From Sphingomonas populi (GTDB lineage Bacteria > Pseudomonadota > Alphaproteobacteria > Sphingomonadales > Sphingomonadaceae), in NCBI RefSeq assembly GCF_004208535.1, contig NZ_SGIS01000023.1, forward strand, positions 18,229-82,228: DNA of 64,000 bases, read 5' to 3'. This document shows positions 52,811-60,740 of the stretch, piece by piece. Numbering within the stretch: position 1 is the first letter of the stretch; each line of letters starts with the position of its first letter. Under the pieces are notes generated by a model. That model saw only the letters and a list, made by a program, of their open reading frames with translations. It made no database searches and was not told where the DNA came from. The position numbers and the translations under genes were made by a program.

Positions 52811-52917
52811 TCCCGGTCACGCCCGTTGAGGACAGACGATCGCATTGCCTATACCGGCTCATTCGCCGGTCATCCTCCCTGCTGGCAGGAGGAATGGCCG
52901 GCGGCTTTGGGTGGAGC

Positions 52918-53340
52918 TTAGCGCTTGGGCGGATAGTCTTTCAGCCAGATGGTGCGTTTGATCGTCTCGTCCAGAATGCAACTGCTGTAGATGATGCCGG
53001 ACGCCGAGCCGCCGCCCGCCTCGTCCGCCGCTTCCCGGCACCGTTCGTCGCGTCGCTTGATCCAGTTGCGCTCGGATGTGCGCAGCGCGGCCTGTTGACG
53101 CGCAGGCAGCCGTGCCATCACCGTCTTGTACGCTTGGTTGAGGCGAGCATTCTGGAGCGTATTCTCTGCACCAGTGCAGTCCATGATGCCGGACGTGATG
53201 CCCTGCGCCGCATCCCCGCTTTCCATGCAGTGATTGAAGCTGGGAGAATAGGCTGCCTCGACCTCGGCCTTCGTTTGGGCGAGCACGGGAGAGCTCGCCA
53301 CGATTGTCGCTATCGCTGCGATCCGCCAGATCTTTATCAT
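52918..53340 (-). CDS. LprI/DUF1311 family lysozyme-inhibitor-like protein
   Basis: A 140-residue secreted protein with a signal peptide of about 21 residues (MIKIWRIAAIATIVASSPVL...). The DUF1311/LprI pattern is visible: four mature Cys residues (NHCMESG, IMDCTGAE, DERCREA, YSSCILDE), the helix NTLQNARLNQAYKTVMARLP, and RNWIKRRDERC. Mycobacterial LprI, the named member, inhibits lysozyme. Other DUF1311 proteins have unknown targets. The gene stands alone between two hypothetical genes. Confidence 0.85.
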   Translation of the reverse strand: MIKIWRIAAIATIVASSPVLAQTKAEVEAAYSPSFNHCMESGDAAQGITSGIMDCTGAENTLQNARLNQAYKTVMARLPARQQAALRTSERNWIKRRDERCREAADEAGGGSASGIIYSSCILDETIKRTIWLKDYPPKR

Positions 53341-53589
53341 TCATACCTCCGATAGACGTCATACGAATTCTATAGCTCAGCATTGCGCCGAGGCGCGCCA
53401 CATACCGTACCCCGCCTCAATTCACCGCGTTGAGGTAAGCATGCCATGCTTGTGACCGGCACCATTCTCGCCGCCAAAAACGCCGCTCCGGCCCGCCGCC
53501 GCGTCCAGAAGGCAGAGCGTCGCATGGGATATCCTTTCGGTGATGATGAACGACGTCGGCATGTGCTCAAAAGATCGTGAACGATTGCG

Positions 53590-54327
53590 TCACTGGCTGG
53601 AGGTGTATTGGCCACAATCGGGTAGCGGCGCGTCTGGCTTGTACGCGCCGCTGGCCGGATCGAAGCTCAAGGTCCGCCGATAGGAACAGTCACGGTCGCT
53701 CACCCATATCAAGTCGCTTTTCTTCAGCGGCGGTAGCGATAGAGAATCGGCGTTACGCGAGACACCGCGCGGAAACGATTGTGCCTTGGCGGTATATGTC
53801 AGCGTCGGCGGGCCAGACTTCGCGGGCTGCGCCACGGCGAGTTGGCCGTCGAACTCATATTGGTCGTGGCAAGCACCGGCACGGGCTTTCGTGTCCTTGT
53901 CGGAAAAGCAGGCACGGATCATCAGGTCGGTTTTCCACGGCACGCTCAGCACCACGCGCGGCGCTTCGCCCGTGCGAATGTGCAGCAGGCGCAGCGTCGT
54001 CATTTCGCCGCCACCCCCCGAATACATGACGGACTCCCGCGCCTGCACCGCGACGGTCGCGCTGCCATCCGCCAGCCGCAGCAGGCTGGGCAGTGGTGAG
54101 AGTTGGAGGCCGTCGTCCGCAGCATCCGGCATCCAGCGTCCCCCTTCCTTGCCATTGGCGGTGACGATCAGCGGTCCGTTCTTGCCGTCCACTGCCACGC
54201 ACCACACATGATCGCGGCTGCACAGCGCCGCGTCCGAGGAGTTCGTCATCAACGGTTCGAATCCCGGAAATGTCGCGGCCGGTGGCGAAGTTGCACCCGT
54301 TGCCGCCACAGCAAGGATTGGAAGCAA
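53590..54327 (-). CDS. Hypothetical exported protein, start codon uncertain
   Basis: A 245-residue protein with no family I recognise. Mature part: SDAALCSRDHVWCVAVDGKN, TTLRLLHIRTGEAPRVVLSV, IWVSDRDCSYRRTLSFDPAS and a final DCGQYTSSQ, with paired cysteines that suit the periplasm. The TTG at 54327 would start inside the signal peptide. In frame upstream, IATSHRKLALLPILAVAATG makes a complete signal peptide, but its first codon (54355-54357) is ATA, 5 bases after a good GGAGAGAG ribosome site. The ancestral ATG may have mutated, or a non-standard start is used. The next 230 bases upstream hold no gene. Confidence 0.65.
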   Translation of the reverse strand: MLPILAVAATGATSPPAATFPGFEPLMTNSSDAALCSRDHVWCVAVDGKNGPLIVTANGKEGGRWMPDAADDGLQLSPLPSLLRLADGSATVAVQARESVMYSGGGGEMTTLRLLHIRTGEAPRVVLSVPWKTDLMIRACFSDKDTKARAGACHDQYEFDGQLAVAQPAKSGPPTLTYTAKAQSFPRGVSRNADSLSLPPLKKSDLIWVSDRDCSYRRTLSFDPASGAYKPDAPLPDCGQYTSSQ

Positions 54328-54587
54328 GGCAAGCTTGCGATGGCTTGTCGCGATTATGAACTCTCTCCGCCAAAATGGGGACTGTTTGGTCTAAACGCAT
54401 CGGGCAATTGCCCGCTTGCCCGGGCGTGGGGTGCCGCGAGCGCAGCGACGGCAGCGGTTGGCGCCAGCCACGGAGCAGATTTGAAAAATACCATTTTCGC
54501 CTCCTACCCGCACGCGGTAGCGGATTTATAGACGGCGTTCAATTGTTTAAATCGACGGCGGATAATAACCCGTTTATGGTGTAAAAA

Positions 54588-55205
54588 ATGGGAAGACGGT
54601 CCGATCATTCACGCCCCGAAATCGAGCAGATGTTGTTGTCGGAAGGGCATAAGCATCTGGCAGAAGTAGGCTTCGCCCGGTTCTCCGCGCGCGAGGTCGC
54701 CAAACGGATCGGCTATTCGATCGGCACGCTCTACAATGTGTTCGGCACCTACGATCGCTTCCTCGTGGCGCTCAACACGCGCACGTTCCAGCTCTGGGCA
54801 AAGGAATTGCGCGCCGAACTCGACGCATGCGGAGGGGACCGTATCCGCTGCCTCGTCGAAAGCTATTTTCGTTTCGCGCGGGCGAACCGCAACGTGTGGC
54901 TTGCGATCTACGACCACCATCTCCCCGCAGACTTCGTGATGCCTGAAGAGCAGGACTGGCTGCGCGGCGAACTGACGCATATCGTCGTCCGCGAAGTGGC
55001 CGCCGCGCTGCCGGAAGCGGTGAAGCCGCAAGCGCCGACCTTGGCCCGCTCCCTGTTGGCGTCTGTGCACGGACATTGCGTATTCGATATTGCTGGCAGC
55101 TTTGCACTGATGGGCCAGCGCGAGCCGGTCGAGATGGCGCTCGCCCGCGTGCGGGACACGCTGACGATGGCTGCGCGCGACGGTGAGGAGAGCCGCGCTC
55201 AATAG
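54588..55205 (+). CDS. TetR/AcrR family transcriptional regulator
   Basis: A 205-residue regulator with HTH at about residues 10-55: IEQMLLSEGHKHLAEVGFAR, ARFSAREVAKRIGYSIGTLY and the YNVFGTYDRFLVALN follow-up of the recognition helix. The C-terminal half resembles the TetR_C_33/WHG-type effector domain (LWAKELRAEL, YFRFARANRNVWLAIYDHHL). It is transcribed rightward from an A/T-rich promoter region; no ribosome site is strong (GTGTAAAAA). It is not next to obvious targets; the ketosynthase operon 1.1 kb downstream is one possibility. Confidence 0.9.
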   Translation: MGRRSDHSRPEIEQMLLSEGHKHLAEVGFARFSAREVAKRIGYSIGTLYNVFGTYDRFLVALNTRTFQLWAKELRAELDACGGDRIRCLVESYFRFARANRNVWLAIYDHHLPADFVMPEEQDWLRGELTHIVVREVAAALPEAVKPQAPTLARSLLASVHGHCVFDIAGSFALMGQREPVEMALARVRDTLTMAARDGEESRAQ

Positions 55206-55257
55206 CGCTGCTCCGCCAGCCGCGCTGCAAATGCGGTTGCGGTGCAGTCCAATACCG

Positions 55258-56151
55258 TCACTTGGCGTTCGCTTTCGTCTGACATTGCACCGCATAGTCC
55301 GCCACCGGCAGATCACCGTCGCCGACTGTCGTCACGCCCAATGTCCCGGCCGAGCCAGCATAGTCGAACCGACAGAATCCGAAGCCGGTGCCGCTGCAAT
55401 CATCCACCTCGGTGAAGCCCTGTTTGACGAGATCGGCAATGGCATAGCCGGTCTCATCCGCCGTGCGGTTTCGGGTGACGGGCTTCCAGCCATGTTGCGC
55501 CAACAGGGTGCGTGCTTTGGCGATCGGCATTCCATACAGATTGGGAACTTGCGCCGCGCCGTCGCACACCAGATCCTGTTTCGCCATCGGGCCTACGGTG
55601 ATAGCGCGGTTGCCGTCAGCCCGGATATCCGCGAGCGGTTGCGACAGGAAATCGCCGTCCCAAAGCCTCGCGTCCTGCCCGCCGCGTTGCTCGACTCTTG
55701 CGATAGACCGGCGCGCGCCCGGCTCCATCCAGGCAAGGGCGATCAGCTTATCACCGTGGAAAAAGCCGATATTGCCCTTTTCAAGCAAGCATGATCCGCT
55801 GGTTCCGCGTTCCATCTTGCCGACGAAGCTGACGGCGCGGTAGCCGCCGATCTGCGCCTCGCCCGTCACGGCCCAGCCTCGGCCAGCCACTTCGCGCCCT
55901 GCCGGGGATTCCGGCTTGCTGAAGAGATGCTCGCAGCCGTCACGGGCAGCGGCGCTTGCCGGGGCCGACGGCAGTACCTGAACGGACGTCAGCATCAGTC
56001 CGGGGACACCGCTCACCAGATGCGGCGGCTGATCGACCCTTGTCGCCTTTGCGGGGCTGGTTCCGGTCGCCGTCGGCGTGGTGTCGGCAGGTTGTGGCGA
56101 GCAGGCGGAGCCCGTCAGCAACACGGCGAGGGTGACGAGGCGAATGGACAT
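55258..56151 (-). CDS. Putative lipoprotein with a PASTA-like segment
   Basis: A 297-residue exported protein (MSIRLVTLAVLLTGSACSPQ...). Cys17 sits in GSAC, a weak lipobox, so lipid attachment is likely but not certain. After a Pro/Thr linker come a domain with CEHLFSKPESPAGREVAGRG, the trailing DGDFLSQPLADIRADGN, and a C-terminal VPNLYGMPIAKARTLLAQHG WKP segment that matches the PASTA pattern (VPNLxGxxxxxAxxxLxxxGW). PASTA modules bind peptidoglycan or muropeptides in other proteins; one lone copy here is suggestive only. ATG 56151 has GGAAG upstream. It is divergent from the ketosynthase gene. Confidence 0.75.
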   Translation of the reverse strand: MSIRLVTLAVLLTGSACSPQPADTTPTATGTSPAKATRVDQPPHLVSGVPGLMLTSVQVLPSAPASAAARDGCEHLFSKPESPAGREVAGRGWAVTGEAQIGGYRAVSFVGKMERGTSGSCLLEKGNIGFFHGDKLIALAWMEPGARRSIARVEQRGGQDARLWDGDFLSQPLADIRADGNRAITVGPMAKQDLVCDGAAQVPNLYGMPIAKARTLLAQHGWKPVTRNRTADETGYAIADLVKQGFTEVDDCSGTGFGFCRFDYAGSAGTLGVTTVGDGDLPVADYAVQCQTKANAK

Positions 56152-56300
56152 GCGGTCTTCCTTGGATACGGTGCGGGCGGAAGCGTTGCAAAAATGAGCT
56201 TTTTCAAACTCGTCGGTATCGTTTGAGTTGCCAGCGCGGATGTTGTGGAATATATTGAACGGTGTCAATATGATTTCCGCCAGACCAAAACGGAGTCTCC

Positions 56301-57437
56301 ATGCGCGCTTTCATCACCGCCAGCGGCCAATGTCTGCCTGGTTCGCCGGTGGGTAACGCCGCTATGGCAGACCATATAGGCCGGCTGTCGGAGCGCTGCG
56401 AGCGTGAAGGCCGGCTGGCGCTGCGGCAGAACGGCATCCGTAGCCGTCACTATGCGATGGACGCCAATGGCCGGACGGACTGGACGGTCGCCCGGCTCGC
56501 TGCGGGGGCGGTTGCCGATATCCTGGATCGCGCGGAGATCGACCGATCGAGGATAGGCTATCTCGCCACCGCGACGACCCAGAACGACATCATGGTGCCG
56601 GGGTTGGCCAGTCTGGTGCATGGCGAAAGCGGCTTGCCGCCGTTGGAAGTCTCCAGCCACCAGAGCGTGTGCGCGTCTTCGATGATGGCGCTGAAAGGCG
56701 CGGCGCTTCAGATATCGGCAGGCGAGCATCGTGCGGCGCTGGCTGTCGGGGCGGAATTCGCCAGCCGCTATTTTCGACCCGGCCATTATGCGGAGACGGA
56801 TACGCTGTCCGCCGACGGCACGCTGCCGCGCGACGCGGCGTTCCTGCGCTGGACGCTGAGCGACGGCGCGGCCGGCGTGCTGGTGGAGGACCGGCCCGCC
56901 GGGCGGGGTCTGTCGCTCGCGATCGACTGGATCTCGCTGCGATCCTTTGCTGATCGCTTCGCCCCGTGCATGACCGGCGGGGCAATGGCCGGCGCGGATG
57001 GTACGCTGACGCCCTGGAGTCATGCGGACACCATCGGCGATGCGGCCCGGCGCGGCGCATTCCAGCTTCGGCAGGATATGGACGCGCTGCACCGGATGCT
57101 GCCGGTCTGGCTTGGCGAATTGATGCGTCTGGTTGACGAGGGGCGGGTGGCCGTTGACGAGGTCGACTGGTTCCTGTGCCATTTCTCCGCGAAATCGCTT
57201 CGGGAGGAAATGGTGCGCCTCGCCACCCGTGCCGGCTGCATGATCCCGGAAGAACGGTGGTTCACCAACCTTTACGAGAAGGGCAATGTCGGCGCGGCAT
57301 CGCCGTTCCTGCTGATCGACGACCTGCTGCGTTCGGGGCGGTTGCGCGCGGGACAGCGCATCCTCTGTGCGGTCCCGGAGAGCGGGCAATGCATAATGGC
57401 ATACGCATTGATGACCGTAGTGGAAGGACCGCAATGA
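56301..57437 (+). CDS. Beta-ketoacyl-ACP synthase III (FabH-like)
   Basis: A 378-residue thiolase-fold condensing enzyme. The full KAS III triad is present: Cys124 (SSHQSVCASSMMALKG), His294 (WFLCHFSAKSL) and Asn329 (YEKGNVGAASPF). The length and the long insertion (WISLRSFADRFAPCMTGGAM, residues 210-230) differ from housekeeping FabH (about 320 residues), pointing to a secondary-metabolism or alkene/ketone type. It begins a closely overlapped operon with a heme-oxygenase-like protein and a 310-residue unknown. No acyl carrier protein gene is nearby. Substrates are unknown. Confidence 0.9.
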   Translation: MRAFITASGQCLPGSPVGNAAMADHIGRLSERCEREGRLALRQNGIRSRHYAMDANGRTDWTVARLAAGAVADILDRAEIDRSRIGYLATATTQNDIMVPGLASLVHGESGLPPLEVSSHQSVCASSMMALKGAALQISAGEHRAALAVGAEFASRYFRPGHYAETDTLSADGTLPRDAAFLRWTLSDGAAGVLVEDRPAGRGLSLAIDWISLRSFADRFAPCMTGGAMAGADGTLTPWSHADTIGDAARRGAFQLRQDMDALHRMLPVWLGELMRLVDEGRVAVDEVDWFLCHFSAKSLREEMVRLATRAGCMIPEERWFTNLYEKGNVGAASPFLLIDDLLRSGRLRAGQRILCAVPESGQCIMAYALMTVVEGPQ

Positions 57438-58108
57438 GCGACGGCCGCAGCCTGCATGTCGAGGCCGCCCAGCGTGGGCTGGCGCGCGTCTGGATCGATT
57501 TCGAAAGCGCGCTGGCGACGGTGCCGGTGATCGCGCGGCTGCTGGGCGGGCGCCTCAGGATCGAGGATTATCGCAGCCTGTTGTTCAATCTGCGTCAGCA
57601 GGTGGTGGAGGGTGGGCGCTGGATCAGCCGGGCAGCGTCCAACCTGTCGCATGAGGAACTGCGCTCGCTGTTCATCCGCCACGCCGCCGCAGAGCATCGC
57701 GACTATCGGTTGCTGGAGGACAATTATGTCGCGGCAGGTGGTGACCGCGATGTCATTCGCAGCGGCGCGAAGAATATCGGGTCGGAGGCGCTGTCCGCAT
57801 TCATGTTTCATGCCGCTTCGCGGGCAGAACCCGTTGGCATGCTTGGTGCGATGTTTGTGATCGAGGGGTTGGGAAACCGGCTGGCGGGACCGTGGGCGGC
57901 GGCGATCCGCGACCAACTTGGGCTTGGCGAGGATGCGGTCAGCTTCCTGGCCTATCATGGCGAGAATGACGCCGATCATCTTGCCATGTTTGACGATGCC
58001 CTTGCGCTGGCGGTGACGGACGAAGCGGTCGCCGTGGATGTCGTACGCCATGCGAAGGTCGTCGCGCGGCTCTACCGGCTGCAGCTTGAGGAACTGGACA
58101 ATGTCTGA
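57434..58108 (+). CDS. Heme-oxygenase-like fold protein, putative di-metal oxidase
   Basis: A 224-residue all-helical protein of the iron-containing redox enzyme (TENA/CADD-like) group. The C-terminal metal motif is His175-x3-Asp179-x2-His182 (YHGENDADHLAMF), with Glu144 (MFVIEGLGN) one helix earlier; this spacing equals, from memory, ligands Glu142/His174/Asp178/His181 of chlamydial CADD. N-terminal ligand candidates are Glu59 and His83/Glu87/His88 (IRHAAAEHRDY). Relatives (UndA, CADD, BesC, SznF) use O2 to cleave, desaturate or N-oxygenate small substrates. It overlaps the ketosynthase stop by 4 bases (ATGA) and the next gene by 8 bases, so all three are co-translated. Confidence 0.85.
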   Translation: MSDGRSLHVEAAQRGLARVWIDFESALATVPVIARLLGGRLRIEDYRSLLFNLRQQVVEGGRWISRAASNLSHEELRSLFIRHAAAEHRDYRLLEDNYVAAGGDRDVIRSGAKNIGSEALSAFMFHAASRAEPVGMLGAMFVIEGLGNRLAGPWAAAIRDQLGLGEDAVSFLAYHGENDADHLAMFDDALALAVTDEAVAVDVVRHAKVVARLYRLQLEELDNV

Positions 58109-59033
58109 CCTCCCCGACCTTCCCGCGCGAAACGGGCCTGCCGCCTTGCCCACCGGCCTGACCTTGGCCGATTGGGATCACAACGATCCTGATCCGTGGC
58201 TGGCGCTGATGATGGATCGGTCGCTGCCGATCGACCCGGTCGCCAAGCTGGCGCTGGTGCGCGACCAGCGCTCGCGCAGCCGACAGTTCCTGCTGCCGCT
58301 GGTGCGGCCGTTCGCGCGGCTGGCCATCATCGTCGCGCAGTTGGTCCACACGGTCAGCCCACGCTGGCCGCACGCGCCGCGATTCCTGCACAATAGCATC
58401 GCCTTCGGGATGCGGTGGTTCCTGACGCCCGACGCGAATATGCTGATCCTGCGGCACTTCCATCTTGGCGCGCAGATCCTGCGCTTCATCGCCGACAATG
58501 CGACACCGGGCTTTCGCCCGACGCTTTGGCCGATGCAGCCGCGCACCATCGCCGATGTGCGCGATGACCTGTTCCTGCGTCACGATCTCAACATCTACAA
58601 TTTCCTGATCGCGCTCAACGCCGAACTGGACCGGCGGGGAACCGCGATCGGGCGGGTGGATACGCTCGACTTTTCGGCGATCGAGGATGAGGTCGCGCTC
58701 GATCCGCTACCGGCGGGGCGGGGGAACGTGATCGACCTGCAAACCGCGATCGAACTGTATACGCCCGCTTATGCGATGCTGCTGACCGATCGGGATTTCT
58801 GGCGCGCCACCAACTCGCTCCAGTTCGATGAGACGATCGGGCTGTATTTCGCCCGGCTGACTGGCGAGGAAAAGCATCTGGCGATGGTCGTCAACGGCCA
58901 CCCGCTGGTTCCGCATTCGACGCTGCGTGCGGGCTTTCGGCTGGTGCTGCACGGGCTGTCGACCGAATTGCTGCACGGCTTCCTGCGCGAATTGAAGGCG
59001 AAGGATGCCGCAACGACAGGAGTATCCCGATAA
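58101..59033 (+). CDS. Unrecognised 310-residue helical protein of the ketosynthase operon
   Basis: I do not recognise a named family. The protein is mainly alpha-helical and cytosolic or peripheral: SRSRQFLLPLVRPFARLAII (amphipathic/hydrophobic, residues about 55-75), MLILRHFHLGAQILRFIADN (about 114-133), DLFLRHDLNIYNFLIALNAE, LQFDETIGLYFARLTGEEKH, and STLRAGFRLVLHGLSTELLH. Several helices carry spaced His/Glu/Asp residues (RHFH, RHD, DET, EEKH, LLHG), which could form another metal site. Its start overlaps the oxidase gene by 8 bases and its stop overlaps the Ivy-like gene start (TAATG). It is probably a partner or a second catalyst in the same pathway. Confidence 0.8.
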   Translation: MSDLPDLPARNGPAALPTGLTLADWDHNDPDPWLALMMDRSLPIDPVAKLALVRDQRSRSRQFLLPLVRPFARLAIIVAQLVHTVSPRWPHAPRFLHNSIAFGMRWFLTPDANMLILRHFHLGAQILRFIADNATPGFRPTLWPMQPRTIADVRDDLFLRHDLNIYNFLIALNAELDRRGTAIGRVDTLDFSAIEDEVALDPLPAGRGNVIDLQTAIELYTPAYAMLLTDRDFWRATNSLQFDETIGLYFARLTGEEKHLAMVVNGHPLVPHSTLRAGFRLVLHGLSTELLHGFLRELKAKDAATTGVSR

Positions 59034-59458
59034 TGCGCGTAATCGCTGCGATCCTGATGTCCCTGGGGCTTGTCTCGCCGGCTGTGGCGGGTGCGGGCGG
59101 GCCACCCCCGCTCAGCGCCTATGTCGGGCACCCGCCGTTCGAGCGCGTTGCCGGTGTCACCTTCCTCGAACATCCCGCAGTACGCGCCGCCGTGCGGCGC
59201 GCGGTCGCCGACCCCAAGGTGCGGAAATGGCTGCTTGTCGCCAGCAGCAGCCCGTCGCCGCCGATCTTCCTGAAAGACGGGGCGATCGTGTCGAGCGGCT
59301 GCCAATGGCACGGCTGCGACCGGCGCAATTGGGCGATCCTGATCGACCCGAACGGGCGGCGCGCGCAGGTCTGCTATTATACCGGCGGCGACGGTGCGCG
59401 CTGGTATGCGGGCGACGGGCGCTCGGCGATGCGGGCCGAAGAATGTCCGTCCGAATGA
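59033..59458 (+). CDS. Ivy-like putative lysozyme inhibitor
   Basis: A 141-residue secreted protein with a signal peptide (MRVIAAILMSLGLVSPAVAG). The core SSGCQWHGCDRRNWAILIDP has the C-x2-H-x-C loop that in Ivy (inhibitor of vertebrate lysozyme) plugs the lysozyme active site, and the surrounding KWLLVASSSPSPPIFLKDG and ARVCYYTGG-like end fit the Ivy length and strand order. The overlap with the preceding gene is one base (TAATG). Why it joins the ketosynthase operon is unclear; it may belong to the following set of exported proteins. Assignment is by loop pattern and moderate. Confidence 0.65.
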   Translation: MRVIAAILMSLGLVSPAVAGAGGPPPLSAYVGHPPFERVAGVTFLEHPAVRAAVRRAVADPKVRKWLLVASSSPSPPIFLKDGAIVSSGCQWHGCDRRNWAILIDPNGRRAQVCYYTGGDGARWYAGDGRSAMRAEECPSE

Positions 59459-60090
59459 GGGGACTCATGTCGCCGCTCGCCGCGCTGGCCATGACGCTCC
59501 AGCCTGTCGCCGCCGTCTCCGCGCCGAAAGTGCTGCGCCCGCCTGCGCGCGCGACACGCTGCGAGCTGGGCGGATGGACCGCGCCGCTGGTCAACAAACC
59601 CATCCCCGTCCGTGCTGCGCCGAGGGCGGATGCGCGCGTGCTCGGCACGCTGCCCACCGCCACTCCGCCCGCAACCTCGCCGGATGACATCTACCCGGTC
59701 GGTTTCTCGATCATCGGCGCCCGCGATGGCTGGTTGAAGATTTCCGACGCCAGCGACGCCATGAACGAGGCGCATGCTCGCCCGGTCTTCGGTGGTGTGG
59801 GCTGGATCGAAGGGGGCACGGCCCGCCTCGGCATCCAGTCGGGTCGCGGCTATGCCCGCCCCGATATCCACAGTAAAAAGTTGCTGGACCTCGAAGGCGG
59901 CTGGCTGGCCGATCGAGGTTGGATCGTCGGGCTCGCCGGCTGCTCGGGAAAATGGGTGCTGGTCGATTATCGGCTGCATAGCCCCAAGGGTACATTGGAG
60001 CGTCTGCCGATGAAGCCGTACCGCGCATGGTTTCGCGGCGCCTGCGCCGCATCCGAGACGACCTGCGACATGCCGTCGGTCGATCGTTAA
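59455..60090 (+). CDS. Exported protein with SH3-like domain
   Basis: A 211-residue protein with a signal peptide (MSPLAALAMTLQPVAAVSAP, cut about residue 24). Residues about 45-75 (VNKPIPVRAAPRADARVLGT) are a bacterial SH3-type start, and GWLKISDASD, GGVGWIEGGTARLGIQSGRG continue it; GKWVLVDYRLHSPKGTLERL gives a second similar strand set. Three or four Cys residues near the end may pair. SH3b modules bind cell-wall peptides. ATG 59455 overlaps the Ivy-like stop (ATGA); ATG 59467 behind GAGGGGA is the alternative start. Confidence 0.75.
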   Translation: MRGLMSPLAALAMTLQPVAAVSAPKVLRPPARATRCELGGWTAPLVNKPIPVRAAPRADARVLGTLPTATPPATSPDDIYPVGFSIIGARDGWLKISDASDAMNEAHARPVFGGVGWIEGGTARLGIQSGRGYARPDIHSKKLLDLEGGWLADRGWIVGLAGCSGKWVLVDYRLHSPKGTLERLPMKPYRAWFRGACAASETTCDMPSVDR

Positions 60091-60151
60091 CCCGGCACTG
60101 CCGTCACCCACGCGATGAAGCAGCGGGGAAGTCAATCGAAGGGATATCAGC

Positions 60152-60577
60152 TTGTCCATGCCACTGACACTCATTCTTCTCGCCCTTGCTTCCACTGCGC
60201 CGCAGCAGACGGCGCGCCCTGCGGATGCATTCGGGCGCTGCCTGAAGGATTCGTCCTCGATGCTAAGCGACGCGCAATGTTACGCCACCGAGCAGGAGCG
60301 GCTTGAGGCGGAGCAGAAGACTCTGCTCGACACGCTGTCCGCGCGACTGAAGCGGCCCGGGCCGCCCGCGAGCGATTACGCCGCTGCGGCGGCCGCCTTG
60401 GCGAAGGCGCAGGCGGCGTGGAGCGCCTATAAGGATGCCGACTGCGAGATCATCGACCATGTGTTCGGTGACGGTAACGCGGCGGGCCTCGCTGGCGGAA
60501 CCTGCCTCATCGATCATTATCGGACACGCAATGCCGTGCTGCGCGCCTGGCTGGATGAGTATCTTTCCGATCATTGA
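60152..60577 (+). CDS. LprI/DUF1311 family lysozyme-inhibitor-like protein
   Basis: A 141-residue secreted protein, the second DUF1311 member of this region. Signal peptide MPLTLILLALASTAPQQ...; Cys residues in FGRCLKDSS, SDAQCYATEQ, KDADCEIID and GGTCLIDHYRTRN; the helix ALAKAQAAWSAYKDADC is the family's core and corresponds to RNWIKRRDERC of the other copy. TTG 60152 stands 7 bases after AAGGGA and is preferred over ATG 60158. It follows the SH3-like gene by 61 bases. Confidence 0.8.
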   Translation: MSMPLTLILLALASTAPQQTARPADAFGRCLKDSSSMLSDAQCYATEQERLEAEQKTLLDTLSARLKRPGPPASDYAAAAAALAKAQAAWSAYKDADCEIIDHVFGDGNAAGLAGGTCLIDHYRTRNAVLRAWLDEYLSDH

Positions 60578-60740
60578 CGCGCACGCCGGCACGAGGCTGT
60601 TGAAGGCGTTCGAATGGTCGCAGAAATCAACTTTACCACCATTGTATCGGTTCAAAGCATTGGTTGTGAACGATGCTCGATACTAAAATGTTATTACGTC
60701 GCCGTTGAATCCGAGCGGCACGTCAGAGAGGAGTAGTTCG

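Noticed and set aside
54375..54584. Short plus-strand frame before the TetR gene
   Set aside because: No ribosome site and no protein-like pattern.
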